This document shows positions 22,468 to 35,938 of a stretch of 64,000 nt of DNA, piece by piece. The translations under genes and the position numbers were made by a program. The number at the start of each line of letters is the position of its first letter. Within the stretch, counting starts at the first letter, position 1. Under the pieces are notes generated by a model. That model ran no database searches. It had not been told where the DNA came from and saw only the letters and a list, made by a program, of their open reading frames with translations. This DNA is from Boswellia sacra (Eukaryota > Streptophyta > Magnoliopsida > Sapindales > Burseraceae), in assembly GCA_013180625.2 (NCBI GenBank), contig SNVD02012978.1, positions 62,001 to 126,000 of the forward strand, read 5' to 3'.

Positions 22468-23489
22468 CACTACAAGAAAATGGGCTTTTTACGACAGGCC
22501 CAAACTGCAGTAAAAAGCCTTCTACGGCGGGCATATGGCGGTTTAAGTCCGTCGTACAAAATAGAGCCGTAAAAACTCATTTTACTTTTTACCGCGGTTT
22601 TGGTCCGCCGTAAAAAAGATTTTACTGCGAGCACAATGACCGCCATAAAAATTCATGGTCTGATATAAATTTATTTACCACGGGCGCGTGGCCCGCCGTA
22701 AAAAATCTGTGTAACATTTGTTGCTCTTTTCTTGCACTTTTTAATGAAGCCTTTTAAAATTTATTTTAAATAAAACAAATATTTTAATTGGTAGGAAAAT
22801 GCACCAGGTGTCTCAACTAAAGCCTATCGAAGCCAAGTGATAAAAAACAAAAAAGGTATGAAAGATAATACATTGTCAGAGACAAGCTTAGTTAAAGTCA
22901 TTTAATGCTTTGTCTACTTTATTATAAGCCTTGAACATGAATGGTTTATATGTAGATCACACAAACACATTTTGTCAAGCAACAATTATATACTCCCATT
23001 AATTTAATTACAAAAAACATAATAATTGAAATTGTACACTTGGAAAACAATGCAAGTAAAGAAACTTCTTACAACAAACGCAACCTCATAGCATCACACA
23101 TTGCATGTATTTACAAAAACAGTCTCTACTTCTTTCTTCAAATCCATTAAAATAATGTTAAAAAGTTATTCAAATTGTAACATCTCGCAACTGGAACCTG
23201 CAAATCACAGATAATAGTCATAGAATTAGACCTCAAGTACCACAAATTTTTACAACCTCCAAAATAGTGGTGCCAACACAATCAATAATTTGATGGATCA
23301 AAATGTTCATATCAGATAACTCAATGTAAGAAAAGCCACTTTTTTTTCCAACAAAGAATTCAGTTTCACTCATTATGAAATGATGCAAAAACTTCAAAAA
23401 TACACCATTTACAAAAATACAAAATCTTAACGATCATCTCTTCTATCAAGTTAACTATGCTCTCCATTACAAACAAGTAGAGGACACAT

Positions 23490-23688
23490 ATTACAAGAAT
23501 ATTTTCTTATAGCTGGTGTTGCGGCTCTTCTGGTAAGAGGAAAGAGCTGAGTCCCTGCACCTCCACCCAATATGATCGCAGCTACATGTTTTGGGTCCGC
23601 TCTCCTTCTCTCAATTGTTGGAGTTGACAAGGTCAGAAATCATATTATAGATTTATAAGAACCAAATTGAGAAGAAGAAGAAGAAGAA

Positions 23689-23729
<41 letters not shown>

Positions 23730-24010
23730 CAATACATTTTCTTAATCTTTTAGAATTGCTAAAGGGAGTTCAACTCACCATAGTTTCTTTGGGGTTGTCA
23801 GATGTAACAACAGCAAAAGCAAACCCGGGCTTGACCTTCTTGTCTATCTTCTTAGTTTTCAGAACTTTTGGTAACTGATTAACCAAACCACTGTTGTTCA
23901 AGCCACCTTTGATCCTCTCTCCCCAAAAAGCATTATCGCCATTCTTGAAACCATCTTCCTAGCTTTTGCCAAACTGGTATTGGCTCCCCAGGTCACACAA
24001 CAAGAATCCA
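23490..24010 (-). pseudogene. Captured 5' part of an ADP-glucose pyrophosphorylase large-subunit gene
   Basis: Minus strand. Exon 1 (24010-23779) starts with ATG (MDSCCVTWGANTSLAKARK), changes frame, then reads FKNGDNAFWGERIKGGLN and KKVKPGFAFAVVTSDNPKET, ending at a good GTGAGT donor. An intron holding GAA and AAT microsatellites follows. Exon 2 (about 23640-23495) reads [19 protein letters not shown] then [17 protein letters not shown], the N-terminal nucleotide-sugar pyrophosphorylase loop of plant AGPase large subunits. The donor after exon 2 has become ATAAGA instead of GTAAGA, and no clear acceptor remains. The first enzyme of starch synthesis is the source; this copy holds only the transit-peptide region and the first catalytic loop. 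Subfamily (APL type) is inferred. Confidence 0.85.
23670..23728. repeat. GAA/AAT compound microsatellite
   Basis: About 7 GAA followed by about 13 AAT units, within the intron of the captured AGPase fragment. Confidence 0.9.
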
Positions 24011-25474
24011 TTTTAAGCTTTTTTCTCTGCTTAGGACTACAACTACAATCCAGAAAAATAAAGCAACCCAAGTTATGGCTTTTTTAAAATTGACATAGTC
24101 AAACAAGTACTCGACCCGAATCCCAATAAAGTAAAGCTCAAATCTAAGTAACCAAGTAAAGTATAGATCACACAAAGATAATATTGCAAAGAAATGGAAA
24201 TGATAGTTATATCATATACAGAAAGTGTAAAATACTCAAACAAGTAACAATTAAAGTGAAGTGAACTTGAAAAGTAACTTTGATGCAAGAACCAAACATA
24301 AGTTACATAACATAACAGAACTGAACTGAAACTACCCAGATCATAGTAGTTGCTAAGGATCATGATCCCAGCTACCCAGAAGTTTAGGAACAAAAATGTG
24401 ACCAACAAAATACAAATTGATCCTGTGAAAACACTCCTTAAAGTACTCTAACAAATGAAATCGACTTACTAATGTCAATGAACAATCAACCCACAAGACC
24501 AATAGCAAGCATCAATTTAAAACAAACAAAGAGTATCCAAAAGAAGCCCATTTTAACATTTGATTGAGGCAAATGAACAAACAGTTGGTGAGGAAGAAAT
24601 TGAAACTTGTTTATTACCAATAAGGAGAACAGGGCCTTTGGCTGTTCACACCTTCTCTTTGACTTTGATTCAACTTTCCAAAAAAACTTACAAAGATGAA
24701 TTCTTCCCCAGTTTTCCCCAATTTATGATTTCATCCTATACTCTGTACCAGATAAAAAAGGAAGATGTTTATGAAATTGAAAATAATAAATAAAATGAAA
24801 ATGATATCTTTCTGCAATTTATGAAAAAAGATTACAAAAAATAATGAAAATAATAACACACGATTAAAGAAAACAGACATAATAACTTATTTTGATAAAA
24901 TTTCTTTAAGATTACATGTACGGGGAAATCTGGGCCTCTAGAGTATTAGGTAGTTTGGTATGAGTGAAGTGGCAATGAGGGGATCTAGGAAGCGATGGCA
25001 ATGGCGGTGTGAAGAGGTTTAAAAGGTTGCTGCATGGGAGAAAGAGTGGTAGCCCTAGAAGAAGCATCTGCGCTCCATCCATCGTGGAGACTAGCCAGAT
25101 ATAGAGATGGATTGCTTCTGAGGCTTTCCTGATTCAAATCGTAGACTGTAATTGTATCAATCAATTGCTAGATTTTGGGTTTTGTTTGGCTATTTAGATA
25201 TCTTAAGCTTGTTCAATGGTGTACTAGATGAGGGGAATGTTGGAGACAAAAGAAATTTGGTGAACTAGAAAAGCTAGGGCAAGAAATAGGAAGGTGAAGG
25301 GAAGAATAAATGGCTATTTTACTACGGTTATTTAAGGTAGTCGCATATGGGATTCGAAAATGTGGAACCTCTACGACGGTTTGGTGGTGATCGTCGCATA
25401 ATTTTCTTTTCTACTGCGGTTTTAAAAACCGCCGTAGATGAGCGTAGTATAAGCTCCTTTTTCTTGTAGTGTTA

Positions 25475-26005
25475 TAAGGGCATTTGAAAGAATTAGATGA
25501 ATAATAAGTTATTAAGATGTTTGTATTTAAATAAAAGCTAAAATTTTAACTTTTTCTATTTAAATGAAAATGTCTTACATTAAGTCTTAAATTTAAAAGA
25601 AATAATGAAAATATCTGAAAATAAATCAAATTCAGACTTCACCAAAAAATATATATTATTTATATCCTAAATTTGCATTCTTATTCATATGATTTTTTTT
25701 AACGTATATCAAATGGATGATTAATAATATAATAAATGATATGATAGTCTTAAATAAATATTACATCATTGGGATACAGAATTTTGAATAAAATTTTGGG
25801 ATGTATTCTTCTTTTATATATAAACAATGTTTGTGTATTTTGAATGTAAATGTAATGTTGGATTTCTGCCTCATGGTGGATGCCAAATTGGGCTTATAGC
25901 AAGGCATTAAAACAAAGCCCATGAATGAAATTAAAAAAAAAAAAAAGGCCCCAAAGGACAAAGTCAAGTGCTGGGATCATGTTCGCGTGAAAGAGGCAGT
26001 GAGTG

Positions 26006-26050
<45 letters not shown>

Positions 26051-26600
26051 AGAGGTGTTGGCCAAGAGTTTTAATAGGGGAATTGGGTGTTAGGGATTGA
26101 AACTTGAACGTCATCATTAACTCATCAAATGAACTCTGATTTTGCTAAAAATTGGAGGAGTGGATCTTCGTATATATCGGTTATCGGTTTGTTTTTTCAT
26201 TTACTCTCTTTTGTCCAATTTCTTAAACCTATCACTAAGAGCACAAAAAGATATATATTTTTTTTTGTTAAAATTACTTGTAGATTATATCATTTAATGA
26301 TGGATTGTTTTGTTGAGTTGAGATACACTTCTTGATATTTATTATTGATGTTGTGTACCTTTCATTTTTTAGTGGTGGGATAAACTTTGTATACCTTTTT
26401 TTACGATTGTTGAAGATTTGATATCGGAATATAACTCGTAGTTTTTTTTGTTAGTTTACGGGTTTTTTTACTTAAAAATTTGGTGTTAATGGTTTGTAGT
26501 GATTATTGATTTTGTTAATATTTTAATTGCCTTGTCATTTGGTGATTATTGATTGGTTTTCTATATCATTTAATTGCACAAGGGAAGGAAAAAAGTATGG
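25475..26600. other. AT-rich DNA, including the right part of duplicated segment copy 1
   Basis: 25475-25650 continues the homology to 28590-28705 and 29118-29200. A pure A-run of about 43 occurs at 26006-26048. No gene found. Confidence 0.5.
26006..26048. repeat. Poly(A) run, about 43 bp
   Basis: Uninterrupted adenines. It could be an old retrotransposition tail, but no element body with a target duplication was recognised beside it. Length in an assembly may be unreliable. Confidence 0.85.
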
Positions 26601-26636
26601 TCGTTCTGCTACGTTACTGTTATTGATTTTTATTTT

Positions 26637-26825
26637 TGGTATACTTTCCCTAAGTGGTTGAGAAGATCTACTAGAGAGAGACAAGCTCCTAGAAGGTATT
26701 TGCCTCGTGAATATGTGATGAACGGTGATGGGGGAGAGCCTGAGATTCTTCAAGAAGTTTGTCGCATGCAAATAAATAAGACTGGTTGAAAGCTATGCAA
26801 GATGTAATTATGGTAAACTTTTACT
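26637..26825 (+). pseudogene. Short copia pol fragment (spacer before RT)
   Basis: The reading LRRSTRERQAPRRYLPREYV followed by GGEPEILQEV, with TTGAAAGCTATGCAAGATG (LKAMQD) a little further on, is the characteristic spacer between integrase and RT in plant copia polyproteins. No LTR, integrase or RT motifs flank it. It is an isolated relic. Confidence 0.75.
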
Positions 26826-26829
26826 TGAA

Positions 26830-28184
26830 TTGAGAAAAAGGCATCAATCAAATTTCTAACTAAATGTAAAGATTACCAAAAAAACAAAAAAACAAAAAAG
26901 GGTAAAGAAAGAATAATAATGTGCCTACTAATCCTTTTAGGTGTCTATTTAATCAATATATGTAAACGTAGTTATAATTCACAGTAAATTTATTATGAGC
27001 TTCAGATCACTCTATACATTCCAACATCCCTCGTTATTAATTGCCTCTATACATGCGCTTCAAAACAGACGAGACGAATAAATTTCTACCAAATATCATC
27101 AGTCATAGAATTTCTTAAAACTTTAATTAGCATAGAAGAGACCAATCATTTCCTTAAAATATATAACAACAGCAACAATAGTAATAATAATAATAATAAT
27201 ACATCTTAAAAACAAATTTACTATTAGATCAACTCATTTTTAACTACTAAGATTGAATTTGACAATTGTCATTTCTGAAATGCATTAATTATGTATGATA
27301 AATTCAAACTTAACTGTTCAAAGTCTATTAATCCAACAACTGACAACGATAGTTGGTAAGAATTTGTTAGTCTTTTGTGTATAAATTTGTGTATATATAT
27401 AGTCACAAAAATTATTTAGAACTTTAATGAGTATATAACAAGTGTGAATATATGAAATTCTATGAGTAATAAATAGGTGGTAGGGATTTGTTAGTCTTTT
27501 GCTCTTGCTTAAATTCTGGAAGGTCATAGTACTCAAAAGGAAAAAGCAATTTTGATTTGTTATCCTCTTTATTTCGATTGATTATATTCGAGGCCCACCA
27601 ACTCTCTTACTAGCCACTATTCTAAAATTTATATATTTTAGTTCCAAAATTATATTTGATATATTTTTTAATAAATGACGATGCTTAATTTTTGTTTTAA
27701 AAAAAATAACATGGTCTCTTGTAATTTTTAATCAATTTTTTACAATCTCTTGTTTCTCTAATAAAAAAAAATTGCGGACATATTTTGCTAGAAATTGAGT
27801 TGGTAATTCTTTTACAAATTATTTGTTGACACTATATAAAGCATAGATCACATAATTTTGCCTAATGACTCAATTTGATTGTCTATATGAAAAACAAAGT
27901 CAATTTATTAAGTTTTATCTCAATATGACATTGTTTCTAGTATCATAGATTGTATTGAAATTCTTTTTTCTTTTTTCTTCCCCATTTTCCCTTATTTCTG
28001 TATTCTTATGCTTTTTCTTTTGTTTATTTCTCTTACAAGAATTTACTCTCTCCGTTACATTTCTTTCACATCTTCTTGTCTTGTCGATCTTCCACGTTTT
28101 GCAAGAAGCTCATGACAATCCATCTTTGAAAAAGAAAAGAAATAATGTTACTGATAGGGGGCGATTATTATTATTAACTTTTTG
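26830..28184. other. AT-rich intergenic DNA
   Basis: Contains a short AAT repeat (about 27180-27200). Short open frames show no family resemblance. No gene called. Confidence 0.4.
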
Positions 28185-29200
28185 TTTGTCTAAAAGCTGA
28201 ATAAATTTGAATTAAAATGAAATCTGAATTGGTCTAAATATAAAAATTTGAATAATATATTTTTTATTTTAATATATGAATTAAAATATCATAAAACTAA
28301 TAGTTTTATACACACACACATATATATATATAAAATTTTCACTTTTGATTTTATTTTATATAGTAAAAATATTTATATACCAAAATTTGTTATAAATTTA
28401 ATTTATTTAAATTTGTATAATTGGAAAAGAAGTTATTTTTTTATAAGAATTTGATATATAAATAAACTAAATGACTATATAATAATTTTAAAAATATATT
28501 GAGAATCACAATATAAAATTAGAAATAAATAATAATGTTCCAAAATTAAAATATTAGGTTATGAGCAAATTGGTCATAAATGAATTTTTACAATAGCATT
28601 TAAGAGAATTAAAGAAGTAATAAATGATTCTGAGATTTAAATTTAAATAAAAATTAGAATTTTTAGCTTTTTCCACTTAGATAAAAATGTTTTAGATTAA
28701 GGGCATCTTTGTTTCAGCTTCTCTAAATAGAGCTTATTGAAAAAGATGTTATTGGAGTAGAGCTTGTAAAAAAAGTGCTTTTATAAAAAAAGTTGATGGT
28801 TGTTTGGTTAGATAAACATAAAAATACGTATCTATGTGAAATTACCAAAATTATTTTTTTAGAAAAGAAGGATAAGATAAAACTTTAAAAATATAGTAAG
28901 AGTATAGTTGATATTTTACAACTTTAAAAAAGCTCAAAAAAAGCTTTTTCCAAAGGCTTCAATTTTGTACTTTTTCTAAAAGACATAAAACAGTTTCTTT
29001 TTTAATCACCAATAAACTCTTCTTAAGTGGCAGCCAAATAACTTTAAAAATTTTAGAAGAGCTTTGATATTAAAAAACTCTTTTAAGCAATAGAGAAGCC
29101 AAAACAAATGTGTTCTAAGTCTTAAGTTAAAAAAAAATCACCATAAAAGGATTTCAAGTCTGAGAATAAGCTAAATTCAGACTTCAGACCAAGAAACAAT
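28185..29200 (+). repeat. Duplicated intergenic segment copy 2, with its own inserted element
   Basis: Matches 22090-22467 plus 25472-25650 in the same orientation. At about 28588 it reads TTTTTACAATAGCATTTAAG with no CACTA, giving the empty site. At about 28703-29118 it has a ~415-bp insertion that copy 1 lacks. Confidence 0.75.
28703..29118. mobile_element. MITE-like insertion in the duplicated segment
   Basis: Left end GGCATCTTTGTTTCAGCTTC and right end AGAAGCCAAAACAAATGTGT are imperfect inverted repeats. Flanks read TTAAG and CTAAG, consistent with a short TAA-type duplication; copy 1 shows ATTAAGTCTTAA uninterrupted. No coding capacity. A PIF/Harbinger (Tourist-like) MITE fits best, but an hAT-type MITE is possible. 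Confidence 0.6.
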
Positions 29201-29990
29201 TAGCCTCTTAGTTAATGACATTGAAAGAGTGAAGGAAATTGTAATAAGATGATTTGTAAAATTAAAAAAAAGCAAATGGTAAAACATCTAGGTTTAGGGA
29301 TTTTTTTATAAAAATAGAAAAAATCTTAATATTTTTTTATTATTAGTAAATGTCAAATGTCAAGTTGTCAAACTGATTTCTTTTACAGTTTTAGTACAAT
29401 ATTAGCTGTTGAGTTATGGTAAAAAAAAAAAAGAAAATACATTCATCACTTGACATTAAACTTGTTAGATAATGAGTTGGTTTTTATTTTTTAATTAAGA
29501 AAATGGGGGCTAGAGGCCGCATGTATAAGAAATCACAAAGTACTACTTTGGGTTTTCATTTCAACCCTTAGAAGGCCATCCACTTTATGATCAGGCCCAG
29601 GACGTGTTATTGGGCTTATATACATAGATTCACTTGACAATAGGATAATATAGAAATATTAGGGATACTCATGGTCGGGATATTATTGGTTCATTCAATT
29701 AATAGAATATACGAGACAATTCATTATTTCTTTAATCAGATGCCATTCACATAACAACTTACAATTTACGATCTAGCTAATTACACTTGAGGAATGACCT
29801 AGAAAAATTTTAAAAATAAAAAATAAAACCTCTAAAACACCAAATCAATTTACTAAAAATGGTTAGAGTATATTGATGTATTGAGTACAGCCATTTCTTT
29901 TACAAATTTTTTTTCACTCCATTTACAATTTAAAAAAAAAAAAAAAAAAAGGAGGCGAGATGTGTGGTACAGCTGATGTACTATACTATA
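29201..29990. other. AT-rich 3' flank of CRK-B
   Basis: A/T runs at about 29420 and 29933-29951. Probably contains the CRK-B 3'-UTR and polyadenylation region; no distinct signal could be assigned with confidence. Confidence 0.4.
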
Positions 29991-30009
29991 TCATGACCCC
30001 AGTTTATGT

Positions 30010-32908
<2,899 letters not shown>

Positions 32909-32919
32909 CCTTCAGATCA

Positions 32920-35900
32920 GGGAGCACGTTGGATCACTACTTTTTAAAAAAATAGTAGTAAAGACAGAACAATAACATCTACGTGAACAGTGCACAGAAA
33001 CTTACACATGACTACAAAAGAGTTAGGGAGAAAAGGAAGGAGCAGGCATGAGATTATCATTGTTTCATTGTGCGTTGATAGTAACAGCCTAACAGGCGGA
33101 AGAACTTGCCAATGGTTTTTGAAATTCTTGGCTTCCCTTATCCATCACCGCTATAATTACATTTTCTGAAAGAATATTTTCATAGGCCCCAGGGTTTTAA
33201 ATATAAAGTTAACTCGCCATGATAACAAAGCTGTAAAATTTTATAATTTTTTGAATCATAAACATTATATTTTATGCTTGTCTGAGATCCTTTTTTCAAG
33301 AAATTCATAGAATCGACTGGGTGGCTTGTTGAATAAGAGCTGGTTTTTTTATTTTTCTTGTTGATTGATTTAGGGGGCCCTCATGGCTGGCATCCAGCAG
33401 TTAACTGAACTTGTTGGACTTGGCTAGATAGAATGTGGCCGGTGTTTAATTATATTTAATTCTTTATATTTTACCATTATCATGAATAGTTACGAAATTC
33501 CTGGATGGTGCTTGTACTTAGATGGCTTAGAATGTCGATCGAGTGGGCTTAAGCACTTGACGCAATGGGTTGCCTGACTAAACAATAAAATTCAAAACAA
33601 GAAATGAAATCAGCAGTTTAATAACCTGAACTAGTGAAAGCGAAGTATCCATAGAGAGGTCAATATAAATATATGTGACCCTTCTTCATTTTAAAAAAAC
33701 GTTTGAAGTTTCATGGTAAACATGGCATTTGGTAGAAAGGCATTACTGCTTCCAGGAAACAACTAAATTTCCGTGTAATAAAAAAATTCATGCAAGTCAA
33801 CTGCGATATAAAATCCAAAGTAAACACTAACTAGTTAACTTTTAATATTGATTGATAGTTACACTCTCAGCTTCTGGTCCAATCCTATAGCATGTTCGTT
33901 GTCATAACAAATAACGAGAGTACAAGTTGCGGTATACAGACAATTTTAGTTGATTCCAAATTTTTAAAATAATTAAAAAAGAAAAAAGAGTATTAATCAC
34001 AATCCCTAGTCGAATTAAAATTATTAGTATCAGCCCAATTCTGAAAGAGATATAGATGTTACAAGATTAATATACATTTATGAGTCTTTATAATGTTGTC
34101 CATTCTCTATTCCATCCATGCCTGTACGTTGATTATTGTTCTCCCCATCATATTTCCTGGAAATGTAAAAATACTAGGGTTCGTCTACAAGCGTGACCAC
34201 AACTATAAACTTTCGGAGCTTGAATAAGGTCTAGTTGATTATAAGAAAACAGATTCGCACTCAAGCTTCAGAAATTTCTTGACAATTATTTGGTGGGAAA
34301 CACATGTTGAGGTGTCGAGACATTGCACAGAAACTTCCTTGAAAAGCCATAAACTGACACGAAAGTAGATGTTAGAGTTTAAATTTGTGACAGACTGACA
34401 CTACTAATAAAGAAATAATTATTCACAAGTTTAAATAATAAATAATGACAATCATAGAGAAATTAGACTACAAAACTAGAGGCATATATGTTGACCTTCA
34501 TATAGAGAATGGTTTCTACAGAAACATACCAATTACCAAGTAACTTCCCACCCTGACAGGGAAGTTCATGATCATTCATACAAGGGACTTCTACAACACA
34601 TTTTAACAATTCGGAAAATGATTTTGAGAAATTTGACGTCCGTTACGAGGGAGGTGTTGAAAAACTCGGAAAATATGAGGTCTCTTAAAATTTTTCCGTA
34701 ACTCATAATGGCCGCCGAGGATGGGATGTGGTATTGGTTGGAGGCACAGTGAGTCTCCCTAGTATAGACAGAAAAGCATCTAGCTCTAGCCGGGAAGTTC
34801 TTCTGCACTGATTTTTGGTTTAAAGAATACGTTTCCAATGAGTTGACTTTGATTTTATATTCTCCATTTTTTTTTTATTAATGTTAAAATGCTGACGCTA
34901 TTGCTTTTGTACATTGTTTTTCATTTCTGTTTAAACAATGTAGTTAACTAGCAAAGATACCGGAACTAAAAATGATACTAAAAGTCCTCTCAATACATCT
35001 ATTTCCAAAAGCCAGCCTATCTTGGCCTGCAAAGACCCATGTGAAAACCTTCTGACGTCTTTATCTGATCATTAAGATTTTTCTCAGCTGAACAGATAAT
35101 TATCTATGCCGATAGAATTGCTAAGGTTGAATATTATATACTTCATATTAGTGGTCCAATTCCACTGCGTTTATAGTCATTGTTTTATGATAATCTGGCT
35201 AACGTACAAGAGGCTGCTTATTGGCTTTTGAAATTAATTATGTTAAAATAATCTCCTTGGAAGTCAAAGTCTCGTGCCAAATTTTAATGATTCTTCAGTG
35301 TCAACCTTTTATGTAATTTATTTTATCTTATTTTTATGCAATATCACTAACAGAGATAATCACCAATTAGAATTAACAAACCCATTTTCTAATATTTCTC
35401 TCACGTAATGGCTTGCAATTTTATATTATTATTTCTTATGTTCGTCACTGCTATGCGATCTACTGGAAGTCCATCTTTAAACAAAAGAATTGTTCTGACG
35501 AATATTAAAACATTAGCCAGTGTGCTACTAATGTTAGGGTAAAAAATGGTTTTCAGAACTTAATTAAAATTTAGCGGTCAGTTTTCTGACATTTCTTCTC
35601 CTTTAAATAAGAAAGCAAAATGAAAATGACTAAGTTATGTTAAGTTTGCCACTCTTCTAAAAGTTTAAGTAAATGTGGCATCTTTAAGTCCTCTAATGTT
35701 GAGTATGTGGCCACAGGTTTCTTACAGTTTGAGTAAAAGAATGGAATTCTGATATTGAAATGTATAGTTTGTTATCTTGGAATCGACGATGATGCAGCAG
35801 TTGGACTCATCTGTCTTCGTAAATTGGATCTCACAAACTTATATTACATTATTCAGAAATACATACACTTTATAGGTAGAGTATAAAAACATAGAAAGGT

Positions 35901-35920
35901 TCTAACCATGGCCCATTCAA
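32920..35920. other. Intergenic DNA between CRK-C and CRK-B; CRK-B upstream region
   Basis: Bases about 33850-34100 and 34930-35350 align with 39270-39490 and 39890-40110, upstream of CRK-C (shared TATACAGACAATTTTAG, AGCCAGCCTATCTTGGCCTG). So the upstream region was duplicated together with the gene. A stretch at about 34480-34900 has no counterpart upstream of CRK-C. AGTCAA (W-box core TTGACT on the minus strand) occurs near 33796 and 35267. Confidence 0.65.
35638..35698 (-). repeat. Solo LTR of the TRIM-A/D family
   Basis: TGTTAAGTTTGCCACTCTTC followed by TAAAAGTTTAAG and, after a short gap, TTTAAGTCCTCTAAT matches the 77-bp TRIM terminal repeat in reverse orientation. No second repeat or primer site is near, so it is a solo or degraded LTR. 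Confidence 0.6.
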
Positions 35921-35938
35921 AGCCATTACTTGTTTCCA

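Larger units (their letters stand above)
22468..25471. mobile_element. CACTA (En/Spm-type) transposon carrying a gene fragment
   Basis: 3004 bp. It begins CACTACAAGAAAA and ends TTTTTCTTGTAGTG, the diagnostic CACTA terminal inverted repeats, with a 3-bp target duplication TTA (22465-22467 and 25472-25474). Subterminal repeats of the type TACGGCGG / CCGCCGTA crowd both ends (22490-22700 and 25320-25440). No transposase is seen. The interior carries part of an ADP-glucose pyrophosphorylase gene at 23490-24010. The paralogous empty site near 28588 confirms the insertion. Confidence 0.95.
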
